Assembly: GCA_030435675.1 (NCBI GenBank)
Contig: CM059621.1
Coordinates: 1,860,001-1,924,000 of the forward strand
From: Steinernema hermaphroditum
Lineage: Eukaryota; Nematoda; Chromadorea; Rhabditida; Steinernematidae
Direction of reading: 5' to 3'
DNA length: 64,000 bases
The position numbers were made by a program, and so were the translations under genes. This document shows positions 11,283 to 19,931 of this stretch, one piece after another; positions within the stretch are counted from its first letter, which is position 1, and each line of letters begins with the position of its first letter. A model generated the notes under the pieces. That model ran no database searches, had not been told where the DNA came from, and saw only the letters and a list, made by a program, of their open reading frames with translations.

Positions 11283-12245
11283 TTACCATTTATTAGGTAA
11301 AGCATCTACCCTACAGGTGAGTTTCTTCAACGCACTTCTCAATATTCGTCGAGCACCGACATAATACGGCTTGTGCGTAACAATAGAAACGATTGAGTAG
11401 ACAGCTCCGTGATTGGTGATGAGAAATACACAGATCATGGTGACTTGACGACTGTAATAGATAGTGGGATACAGAGCACAAACAAAGGAGATGATAATGG
11501 GAATTCCACCCAGCACTATGGGAATAGTAGTTAGAACCCTTAGGTAAGTTAGGAATCTTTTGTGCATATCCAAAGTCTTTTGACTCATTATATTCTTCAT
11601 TTTAATAAGATGCCTACGCAGGAGCAATGAAAAAAGAATTATCGTTGCAATGACGGCCAAAATGATTATCAGACAACCCACAATTACAGTGTTCTTCCGC
11701 CACCCATTTGACCAAAAGCATATGCTCCTTTCTCTTCGAAGAGCTTCTTCCATGGGGTAGTCTTTGTTCGAGAGCGAGAATAGAGAGTACATTCCGACGC
11801 ACAACGTTGTGAACAAAACATGGCACAGCGCACAGAATGCAAAGCCAATCTTCGGCTTCAGGTTGTTCATGAAGTTTGCATGAGCGAATACAAGATATCT
11901 GTAAGGAAACGCCAAGGCCAGACCGAGGGCGACATTAAAGGCCGATTGAATAATTCCAAAGAAGAGCAGATGGCTGACGTAATCATTTTTACTGAAATGT
12001 TCAATAAGTCCGTCTCCGCGGAAACACTCGGCTGGAAACAGCGGACGAATGTGGAAAAGAGCACTTGAAAGGTTGGCTATCAGATTCCAGGCCATGACAT
12101 TCAGAATAAAGTACGGTAAAGTATCCATATTTCGAGGTGAATGCTTTAGGACAATATACATAGCAAACAGTTTGCACGGAAAATGAAATATTGCACTCAG
12201 ATCCATGGCCCTGTTGTAGATTTGGTCGAATAATTCAGAATCCAT
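11283..12245 (-). CDS. srh-like chemoreceptor GPCR, single exon, complete
   Basis: This is a predicted 320-residue Srh-type chemoreceptor. Seen: ATG at 12245-12243; TM1 with F-P-C-K-L-F-A-M-Y-I-V followed by K-H-S-P-R-N-M-D-T-L-P-Y-F-I-L-N-V-M; F-P-Y-R-Y-L-V-F-A-H after TM3; R-R-H-L-I-K-M in the TM5-TM6 loop; and TM7 I-T-N-H-G-A-V-Y-S-I-V-S-I-V followed by K-P-Y-Y. It is intact and intronless. Its 5' flank (12260-12425) is duplicated about 1 kb upstream at 13218-13390. Confidence 0.9.
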   Translation of the reverse strand: MDSELFDQIYNRAMDLSAIFHFPCKLFAMYIVLKHSPRNMDTLPYFILNVMAWNLIANLSSALFHIRPLFPAECFRGDGLIEHFSKNDYVSHLLFFGIIQSAFNVALGLALAFPYRYLVFAHANFMNNLKPKIGFAFCALCHVLFTTLCVGMYSLFSLSNKDYPMEEALRRERSICFWSNGWRKNTVIVGCLIIILAVIATIILFSLLLRRHLIKMKNIMSQKTLDMHKRFLTYLRVLTTIPIVLGGIPIIISFVCALYPTIYYSRQVTMICVFLITNHGAVYSIVSIVTHKPYYVGARRILRSALKKLTCRVDALPNKW

Positions 12246-12259
12246 TTGCCGCTCGTAAG

Positions 12260-12425
12260 AAAATAAACAGCCGGATTAAGTGAAGTAGCAGTTGGCTGCA
12301 GTACGCAAGCAGTACAAACGTCGGCGAACAGTTGATGCTTCAGAAGAAGTAGTTGCACATTCAAGTGGTTAATTTCATATCTGCAACAATGCCAGACTAG
12401 TGATTCTGTTCACCGCTCACGCGTA
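12260..12425 (-). promoter_or_regulatory. 5' flank of srh-like gene, duplicated copy 1
   Basis: This is the immediate upstream region of the 11283-12245 gene. It shares an ordered set of blocks with 13218-13390, including CAGCCGGATTAAGTGAAG, GTTGGCTGC, CGTCGGC and ACCGCTCACGC. Position and duplication suggest a promoter-bearing segment; no transcription-factor site is identified. Confidence 0.45.
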
Positions 12426-12996
12426 CTGCCACAAATGAATGTCAGCTTCGCGAATGAAATAAAGTCATAGTTCAAGTAGGACAGAAAGGTTACCATACTT
12501 GGTTTGTAGGAGTGCCGCAGATGAAACTGCTATTATGCTAATTTCAATTGCGCACTAAAAACAGTGCACTCCACGTAGCCATAGGAACGTGCGATTAGAG
12601 TAGGAGTTTCTGCAGCAGTACATCGTTTTGTGAAAATTCGTCTCCATTTTACGCTGATTCTGGAAACCAATTACCCAAGTACAGCAATCGAACACAGCGC
12701 AGCGAACTCATCTTCAGCTCGAGTGGCGGCGCGGACTACGGAATTCTTAGCATTCAAAGTTCTTGTGCATAGACCCTCGGAAGCCGCATGTCTGTGAACC
12801 TAGAGCGCATGAGGACTCCGACGTGATGCAAGTTCAGGCGACAATTAAGATCCAATGGTGCTTTGGAAGTCCATTCAGATGTACTTCACCAGAGTTGGAG
12901 CGATTTTGAGATGCGCCGCCTTGGAAGACGCTGACTTTAATGTCCCCCCATTGAATACATCACCGTCTCCGTCATGTGAATGATAGGACAAATATT
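12426..12996. other. Intergenic, no gene supported
   Basis: About 0.6 kb of ordinary sequence between the srh-like 5' flank and the inverted-repeat element. No convincing ORF or repeat is seen. Confidence 0.45.
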
Positions 12997-13187
12997 GGCA
13001 TAAAGCCGTTTCAGTCATACCCCTGGATATCGGGGTCACGCCTGATAACTTAAAGGAATCTGGCAGGGGACGCCTCAAATCGGGATGAGGGGATGCCTAA
13101 AAAAAGACGCACAAAAAGAGTGACGCCTGAAACCACAAAAAGGGACGCGTGAGATCCCACAGGGGACGCCTGAAACGGCTTTATGCC
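12997..13187. mobile_element. Short terminal-inverted-repeat (MITE-like) element
   Basis: A 191-bp segment bounded by perfect 18-bp inverted repeats, GGCATAAAGCCGTTTCAG at 12997-13014 and its complement at 13170-13187. The interior has about six imperfect copies of GGGACGCCTGAAA-like words. It has no coding capacity. This looks like a non-autonomous DNA transposon or fold-back element; a target-site duplication is not clear. Confidence 0.65.
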
Positions 13188-13217
13188 ATAATTTAGAATA
13201 CATGTGACGCTGCTATT

Positions 13218-13390
13218 AAAATAAGCAGCCGGATTAAGTGAAGCGTAGTTGGCTGCCGTACACAGTCATCACAGACGTCGGCAAACTGTTGTTGCTTCAA
13301 AAGAAGAGGCTAATCACTCGAGTAGTTAGTTTAATGTCTGTAATTATGAAAGACGGATAACTCAGTTGACCGCTCACGCAGGAGCGCGCA
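13218..13390 (-). promoter_or_regulatory. Orphan copy of an srh-like 5' flank, copy 2
   Basis: This is homologous to 12260-12425, but no receptor coding sequence follows it on the minus strand; the inverted-repeat element at 12997-13187 lies there instead. It is likely the remnant of a duplicated gene whose body has been lost. Confidence 0.5.
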
Positions 13391-13680
13391 TAAAAAGTTG
13401 TGTTCAGGTTCTGAACGGGTTCTTATGAAAATGTTTTTTTTCTTTCACTTAGTTTTGACTTTTCAAACAGACATTCTGATGTGAAGACGACGTGGAATAA
13501 TAAGCTCGGTAAAATAAGAAAATTATTGTGTGCCATTAGACTCGAACTAACAAGTGCGTATAATGTCATTTACGGAGAAATTGAAGTATTGTATACAAAT
13601 GGTTGTGTAATTATAGATATAAACCCGGCTGCGCGCGAATTCGCGTCCTCCAGGTACTAAAAGCCAATTAGGTGATCGTG

Positions 13681-13906
13681 CAAATGGCTGAAGTTGGGGC
13701 CAAGAAATTGTAGCCCTGCGGGCCGCAAGACACCATAGCTCTGCGGGCGGCAAGACACCATAGCCCTGCGGGCGGCAAGATTGGTGCTCATGGATAGGGC
13801 TGAAGTTGGGGCCAAAAAACTGTAGCCCTGCGGGCGGCAAGGCACCATAGCCCTGCGGGCGGCAAGATTGGTGCTCATGCAAATGACTGAAGTTGTCCAA
13901 AAAACT
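13681..13906. repeat. GC-rich tandem repeat
   Basis: Two larger units (about 13681-13791 and 13792-13878) and a third partial unit begin with GCTGAAGTTGGGGCCAA and end with CAAGATTGGTGCTCATG. Inside them a word of about 26 bp built on CCATAGCCCTGCGGGCGGCA recurs five times. Frames through it repeat as expected and are not a gene. Confidence 0.75.
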
Positions 13907-14012
13907 GCAAAGCTAAAAAATACGCTAAAAACGGCACAAAAACTGTAAAGAGACGGAAAGCCTTGCGTCCCCAGAGATATGGTGGAAGTACAGCGCTACC
14001 ATCTCAACTGCT

Positions 14013-14142
14013 TGTGTGGCTCATTGCGAACGTGCTTCGTTTGTAAGCGGGCGGTGCCGGGTTCGGTTCCCCTCGGGGTCCTTATTTTGTGTGGGTGTTT
14101 TCCCCGTGCTCACGGAAAAACACACACACACACACACACAAA
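14013..14142 (+). repeat. tRNA-related SINE-like element with (CA)n tail
   Basis: It contains an A-box-like TGGCTCATTGCG followed at pol III-like spacing by GGTTCGGTTCC, close to the B-box consensus GGTTCGANTCC. It then has CCTTATTTTGT and a (AC)n run at about 14120-14140. A shortened relative occurs at 2265-2307. A clean cloverleaf cannot be folded by eye, so I call it SINE-like and not a tRNA gene. Confidence 0.5.
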
Positions 14143-14605
14143 CAGACCAACGGACCCGTCGGTTCTCCATTTATATATAGGGGACTAGACTCTGTAGCAT
14201 AATGCCAATCCTACGCAGCGAGAGAAGTACTTTTCGTTAAACATTACGATCACATAGCTGCTCCAACAACAAGACTCGTTAGGTACAAATTAATTAACGC
14301 AGCGATTATGTGAGGTTTCAGACGCAGCTGATAAAATGAAATTGGAAAACAAAGATGGAAAGGTGCTTACGTAGTCAACTTCCGTACTTTGCATATCATC
14401 GAACATAATCTGTCCATCTGTCCATATTCATTTTGCCGTAATCAGGCCTTGTTTATGCGCACCTGTTTTGTTCACGTATGAGGATAGCTTTATACAGTGA
14501 TAAAGGGGTATGCAAAAGTGAACAAGTCATAAACCGACATGGTCACTCCGCAGACGCCGGGGTTAGAGTGGAAAAGAGCGATTCCATCACAAAATTTCAA
14601 TAAAT
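14143..14605. other. Intergenic, no gene supported
   Basis: About 0.46 kb before the 3' end of the srd/sri-like gene. Nothing distinctive. Confidence 0.45.
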
Positions 14606-15877
14606 TCATAACGATCTTGTTGTAGTACCAGGCGAAACGGCAACTTTCATCGACGCCTGGAGAGTCGACGAGTCCACTACACTATTCATTGGGAGCAGCT
14701 TCCTAAACATCGCAGCAACAGCCTTGCGGTAAGCTGGTATGAAGACGATCATAGCCAAGGAGTTCAGTGGCGTATGCGCACTGAATATCACTTCGACTAC
14801 TGCAGCAACGTCTAAACGGTTACCGTAGTTATATGTAACAGATAATAAAGGCTTGGAATACCATTCACTGCGTCAAGATGAAGCATGGTGCAAACCAATA
14901 TGAGGGAAAGGGGAATCACGATTAGCGTCATTGGGGCCAAGGCCTAAAACTTTTTTCTTTGTCTCATTCGGCTACCTCTGCATACCTGTGCTAGTAGGGC
15001 CTGCAGTAACTTGATGTGCAGGCGATAAGTGAAAACTGTCATGACATCTCTGCGTGCTTTCAGATGCTTCATTATTGATATGCAACACCATAAAGCAGTT
15101 ACTACCCAACCAACCATTAGCCCAAATGCGGCACCGCAATAAATGAGAAACAGACGAGAGTCGAAGCCGAACAGGGGTGTTTTCTCGAAGAATGGCATAT
15201 ATTGCGGGTGAGTCTAAAAACAGTATAATCGTTTCAGGGTAGTGGCACCTACTTCGAGAACGTGGTGCTTGAGAGTGTCAGCAGGCACGATGCTAACCGC
15301 TAGAGCTGCTGGAGGCAAACTCGTAGGTACTGTCATAAGAACGAATACTCCAAAATAACATTGCCTGATTGTGAGCTGATGTCCTAATATTGAAAAACCT
15401 CCTTTTAATGCATGGTAACGATATAATAGCGCAACAAGCAATGACATAATGTAGAGGTATACACCGTAAGCAGCAAAGAACTGAAACTGTCATCGTTTAG
15501 ACTAATATCAGTATTTAAAATGTTCTTACAAGGCAGATTAGTCCTCCGCTGGGACCCAAGAATCTTGCGAGGCCCGTACTGTAAAAGGAGAAAATTTCCA
15601 ACAATGTCAAAGGTAAAACGACTAGTCCTTCAAGGGTGTCAACGAAGAAGGCGCAGATCTAAATGTTCTCCGGTCGTTCTTGCATACTCCATAATGACCG
15701 TACCGCTATATTAAGGAGAACATATCGATACGTTCCCAGCTGTTTAGGCGATTTCAAAAGCAGAAGATAACAGGTAAACAAGTTAATTGGAATGGAAGTT
15801 ATCACATTCGCCATGATCAATATCCGATAAAATTCGAACTTAGCTTCAAACTGAGCAACAATATCGCCGTGATCCAT
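14606..15877 (-). CDS. Str-superfamily (srd/sri-like) chemoreceptor GPCR, 6 exons, complete
   Basis: This is a predicted 350-residue seven-transmembrane chemoreceptor. My exon model (minus order): 15877-15704, 15658-15530, 15486-15253, 15213-14986, 14943-14862, 14811-14606. All introns are short GT-AG and the reading frame is continuous (351 codons with stop). Seen: TM1 followed by L-K-S-P-K-Q-L-G-T-Y-R-Y-V-L-L-N; TM3 ending L-L-Y-R-Y-H-A-L; an extracellular T-P-L-F-G-F-D-S stretch before TM5; TM7 with H-T-P-L-N-S-L; then P-A-Y-R-K-A-V. The S-P-K...Y-R and Y-R-Y motifs fit the Srd/Sri neighbourhood, but I cannot assign the class firmly. It is a tandem paralogue of the broken gene at 16692-17430. 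Confidence 0.82.
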
Positions 15878-16040
15878 CTGAAAATCCTTTGAGAATATGT
15901 TGTATACAAGTGTACTCACTTCGTTCTTCTCTGATGTATGTAACCGGGATGGATAATGCGTTGGATACTCGGATACACAAGATGCCGGAACAGCGGATAC
16001 ATGTAATTAAAAATACGAATCGACCTCGAAGAAAACACTT

Positions 16041-16267
16041 CCAGGAAACATAAACAATAACATCCAAAAAACACCAGTGTAATCGGCTACATTTCTGGAC
16101 CCTGCTCGGTGGATGAAGTTAGGATAAGGAATTTCAAAACAATAGGCTTCCTTGTGGACGACGTAAAGAAGCCAAACCATACCGGTTAAAAGGGATGAAC
16201 TGTTGGAAATCACAAAGGCTACTGTGGATCCTTTTAAATTCGTGTTGTTATTCGAAAAGAAGATCAA
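16041..16267 (-). pseudogene. Chemoreceptor-like exon fragment upstream of the srd/sri-like gene
   Basis: A frame with a transmembrane-like stretch, Y-C-F-E-I-P-Y-P-N-F-I-H, A-G-S-R-N-V-A-D-Y and then another hydrophobic stretch, preceded by a possible splice acceptor (TTTAAAAG) at about 16230. A homologous but decayed fragment lies at 28512-28770, also upstream of an srd/sri-like gene. The downstream receptor already has seven helices, so this is more likely a piece of a different receptor gene than its first exon. Confidence 0.45.
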
Positions 16268-16691
16268 ATAGGAAACGTAAAAGACAGGTTTATGAACATT
16301 ACTAATTGTGTGAGAAAACCCAAAAACCCCTCGAGAGGCCGAGAGTCCAGACTGTACACAGCCCTGTTTCCAAGTCTACCTCCACAATGGCTCCTCATTT
16401 TCAGCTCGGACATTCCTGATTACATTCAGCTCTTTTGTCTATCAGTCCATGGTCGACCACAAGTAACCACATTAGAGGTAACTACCCAGAATTAAATGAA
16501 TAGATGTCGAAAATTCGCCCAGAACGTTCTTTGACTCGCAATTGCGCACGCTACAGGAGTGGTGAATTTCTTGAGTGAAACGTTCGTACTCGGTTTAGAC
16601 AAACAAATTGAATCGTTTTCAACTTAACAACTCAACACGTTCACAGCTGATTTATTCTAGTACTGTGCGAAACGGCAACGTTCGTCGACGC
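16268..16691. other. Intergenic between tandem srd/sri-like genes
   Basis: About 0.4 kb. No gene or repeat recognised. Confidence 0.45.
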
Positions 16692-17430
16692 CTAGGAAGT
16701 TGACGACGGTACTCCACTACTTGATCCGAGCAGCTTTCTAAACATCGCAATAACAGCCTTGCGGTAGGCAGGAATGAAGTAGATCACAGCCAAGGAGTTC
16801 AGAGACGTGTGTGCACTGAGTATTGCTGCGCCCATTGCAGTAAGATCTAAACGGTTCCCAGAGTTATACGTGAGCGATGGTGCAGGTCGAAGATACCGTT
16901 CACCATGTCAAGACGAAGTACGGAACTGACCAAAACGAGGGAAAAGGAAATCACAATTAAAGCCATTGGAACTACTGTCTAAAGCAATTTTTACTCTACG
17001 GAAGCTATCTCAGCAAACCTGTGCCAACAAGGCTTGCAGTAACTTGACGTGTAGGCGATAAGTAAACTTCGTCATAACATCCCTGCGTGCTTTTAGGTAC
17101 TTTACTATCGAAATGCAACACCATACAGCAGTCGCTGCCCAAGCAACCGTTATTCCAAATACTGTACCGCAATAAATGAGAAATCGATAAGAGTCGAAGC
17201 CGAAGAGAGGCGTTTTCTCGAAGAATGGCAAATATTGCGGATGACTCTAGAACGAAATGTAGCCATATCCCATAGAGGGACATACTTGGAGAACGTGATC
17301 CTTAAGAGTGTCACCAGGCACGAAGCTGAGCGCTAGAACGGCTGGAGGCAAAACCGTAGGTACTGTCATAAGAACGAATACTCCAAGATAACACTGTCTG
17401 GTTGTTAGCGGGTATCCTAGTATTGAAAAG
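16692..17430 (-). pseudogene. 3' half of second srd/sri-like chemoreceptor, interrupted by retroelement
   Basis: Exons for TM4 to TM7 are preserved and match the intact paralogue (14606-15877) exon by exon: the T-R-Q-C-Y-L-G-V-F-V-L-M-T-V-P block, T-P-L-F-G-F-D-S, H-V-K-L-L-Q-A-L-L-A-Q at an exon end, H-T-S-L-N-S-L in TM7, then P-A-Y-R-K-A-V, with stop at 16692-16694. Homology stops at about 17430, where retroelement sequence begins. The 5' part of the locus is found 11 kb away at 28512-28770, and about 0.6 kb (TM1-TM3) is missing relative to the paralogue. It is therefore non-functional. Confidence 0.8.
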
Positions 17431-18452
17431 AAAAAGGAGTCCTCGGTTGGGTCTCTAGAAGTCTCGAAATCAGTCTCACTCTTTATTACACGTATGGGCG
17501 AAATAACAATCACGAGATCGGGGGCTATGACCGTAGCTGCGGGGCCTCGAGTGGTCGTCGGCGTCTTCTTTTGTAGTCGTTGGCCGCGTCATCACTTCCG
17601 GTTGGTCTTCTGGTTTACAGCTGGTCTTGCGGTCTTCTTTGTTGTTGGATTGCTCACGCTCGAGCCACAACGTGGCGAAGTGCGCTTTGTGAGAATACCG
17701 TAATCCCTTTTCTTTTGGTCCCTTTACAACTCCCCCTTTTCCCGGATTTCGCCCTCGAAATCGCTGTGCTATCCGGCATGTGTTCCACGGATAAGTGCTG
17801 TGAGGTGCCTTCGGTGTGGGTATGGGTTTTATTGGTCGTCGCGGGAGTGCGATTTTAGGCTTACAGAGTTCTGATCTTTTCGCTTTTCTGAGTGTGAAGG
17901 TTCGTTATTTCGATCGTCGTTGAGTAAGTGTGGTGAGCTTATTCTTCAATTTGGTGTGAGTTGACCTATCTTAAGAGTTTATAGTAACCCTTTTTAAGGT
18001 CTGTGAGACAGAGAGTAGTGGGGAGTTTTCAAGAGAAGGTCATGAACCTTCAGATTACGAGGCTAATCATTCGTACTGATTCGAGTACGCTTTTGGTACC
18101 GCAATGGTATGTGGCTATGGATGATGTATTTTATATCGTGTTTAGCTCGGATTGCTCTTACGATTTGTTTCCTTCGCATGGCCGAGCTACAAACCAACGT
18201 TTTTCCTGGATTCCGCCCTTGGATCAATCATCAACGGATGGATGGTGCTGGACGACAACTACTGTGGTCAACGAGCTGGGTCCTCTCCTCGCGGACTTCG
18301 TTGAAACGGACAGTTAAGCAGAGGGAAGAACACAAGGACGAACACATTTGTTTTACGAAGATGATTTTTTTTTATTTATTTACATTGGACACGTGCATAC
18401 AAAAAATAAAAACATATATACAATACCTGGACTTGAATCGGAGCGTCGGGCT
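17430..18452 (-). other. 3' non-coding end of retroelement, possible 3' LTR
   Basis: About 1 kb after the helicase stop with no coding signal on the minus strand. In the sense direction it has an AT-rich tract with AATAAA words at about 18370, a TATAAA at 17978-17983, and an AATAAA at 17482-17487 close to the host junction. A promoter-like box followed by a polyadenylation signal near the end is what an LTR would show, but no second copy exists to prove it. Confidence 0.35.
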
Positions 18453-19931
18453 TCAAATCTCGGTCTCGAGGCTTCTCAGGACGGCCGCGGAGATGGGTCC
18501 TTCGATGAGCAGGTCGGCGTACTGCGAAGTCAGGATGGGCACATCGTCGGTGGCTTCCAGGAATGACTTCCATGACGGGGCCTTCTTCAGATGGTGGAGG
18601 TTGCCTATGACGACTAGTCCTGACCGGGCGCGTGTGAGGCTGACGATCGCTCGTTCGTCGGAGAGGGCGAAATCATCCTCCTCGACAAAGTCGGCGGCTG
18701 CTCGATGGAGGCGCTTCTTCCTTGGACTTCTAGTGGTGACCAACACCACCACCTCTTCTTCTCGGCCCTGGTAGCTGTCGACGGTCTCGACTGCGAACTG
18801 TTCGTCCTCGGGGAACTCCTCTTTTATCGCCGCCCTGATGTTTTCTGCTGACCCCCGGTAGTAGCACAGGACCGTTATCGCATACGTGTTGCATAGTTCT
18901 GGGATCTTCTTCAGGAGACTTACTGCGATGTTCTCCTGAGCCAGATTTTGACGAGATGAACTCTCTGTCTTCGTGTCACCGTCCGTGACGTGTAGGAGTA
19001 GAAGCGGAGCGGCCGGATTCGGGAGAGGCAGGTTCGAGACGGTGAGGAGGTCTCGCTCTTCTGGATCGGCTTCCGGGAGAAGCTTGTGGTCGTACCACGG
19101 CGCCACGGCTTGGACCAGGTATGGGTGCGACCGATAGCTTTTCTTCAGTTCCACTGCCATCAACGTCTTTTTCTTTTCTGCCGTGACAAGCGTAGATTCT
19201 GTTGCCGGGGCCGTTATTCTTCTTGAGATGCCATGTGAGAAGGTCGGCAACTGTTTCACATCTCCAGCCAAGACGATCTTCTTGATGTGAGGCAGACGTG
19301 ACGTGAGGGCTACAGTTTGCGATGTGGCAATCTGCCCTGCTTCGTCTACCAGAAGCACCGTCGCTCTCGCCTTCAATTGATCTGCGAACAGCTCCGCTGT
19401 AGAGACTGTTGCACAGATAAGGTTGATGCCCCCATAGTCGAGCGCTAGGGCGAGAGCTCGTCGCTCTTCTTCACCTTTCGACCCCATTTCCGATCGTTTC
19501 TTGACGTAGGTAGGGATGAATTTCTTGTCGTCGTCTGGGACGTTGGTGGTGTCGAGGCTTTCCAATCTCGAAGTTAACCGATACTTCTTGTACTGGGTGA
19601 CAGCGTCTTCGTCTTCGGCGTCCTTCATGACTTTTTCGGCGGAGATACTCAGGAGTATCAGCATGGAGTCTTTAGCCGACTCTACCTGCTTCGCGATGGC
19701 GTAGGCGAGGTTCCGTGTCGCATTGTTTGTCGGAGCTACGGCGACAATGCATGCTTCGGCATCCTCGGTCAGGAGGGAGGCCATGGTAGAGAGAACTCTC
19801 GTTTTGCCCGTTCCGGCAGGTGCCTGTACAAGGAGAGCTTGGCATGCCGGGCTGCAGATCTTGTGGACGGCGTCGAGCTGTTCAGCGTTCAGCTCTGGCA
19901 AGTCTTCGTTGGCCTCAGGGCCGACCTGCAT
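18453..19931 (-). CDS. Superfamily 1 (UPF1/MOV10-like) helicase core carried by the retroelement
   Basis: A 492-codon frame with the SF1 helicase motifs in order: Q-like N-A-E-Q-L-D-A-V; motif I A-P-A-G-T-G-K-T; motif II D-E-A-G-Q; motif III L-A-G-D-V-K-Q-L-P; a Y-R-S-H-P motif; motif V D-S-Y-Q-G-R-E-E-E; and motif VI S-L-T-R-A-R-S-G. The DEAG box and the spacing fit the UPF1/MOV10/SMUBP2 group (ATP-dependent RNA or DNA unwinding), not Pif1-type Helitron helicases. The ATG at 19931 overlaps the preceding frame by 43 nt in the -1 frame, so both may belong to one product. It has no introns, unlike typical nematode host helicases. The inverted duplicates later in the window lack it, because their copy ends at 20986. 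It could be a captured host gene or an element gene. Confidence 0.82.
   Translation of the reverse strand: MQVGPEANEDLPELNAEQLDAVHKICSPACQALLVQAPAGTGKTRVLSTMASLLTEDAEACIVAVAPTNNATRNLAYAIAKQVESAKDSMLILLSISAEKVMKDAEDEDAVTQYKKYRLTSRLESLDTTNVPDDDKKFIPTYVKKRSEMGSKGEEERRALALALDYGGINLICATVSTAELFADQLKARATVLLVDEAGQIATSQTVALTSRLPHIKKIVLAGDVKQLPTFSHGISRRITAPATESTLVTAEKKKTLMAVELKKSYRSHPYLVQAVAPWYDHKLLPEADPEERDLLTVSNLPLPNPAAPLLLLHVTDGDTKTESSSRQNLAQENIAVSLLKKIPELCNTYAITVLCYYRGSAENIRAAIKEEFPEDEQFAVETVDSYQGREEEVVVLVTTRSPRKKRLHRAAADFVEEDDFALSDERAIVSLTRARSGLVVIGNLHHLKKAPSWKSFLEATDDVPILTSQYADLLIEGPISAAVLRSLETEI

Noticed and set aside
13547..13900. Repetitive 117-codon and 73-codon frames as coding
   Set aside because: They are translations of the GC-rich tandem repeat; repeated peptides follow from the DNA repeat.
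13681..13906. CRISPR-like array
   Set aside because: The units are contiguous and nested with no unique spacers, in a eukaryotic setting.
14013..14085. A functional tRNA gene
   Set aside because: The B-box-like motif is good, but acceptor and D stems do not pair convincingly, and a truncated relative elsewhere points to a repeat family.
18453..19931. Helitron or Polinton origin of the helicase
   Set aside because: Motif II is DEAG-Q with UPF1-like motif V and VI, with no Rep/HUH motif or Polinton genes (DNA polymerase B, packaging ATPase) nearby.
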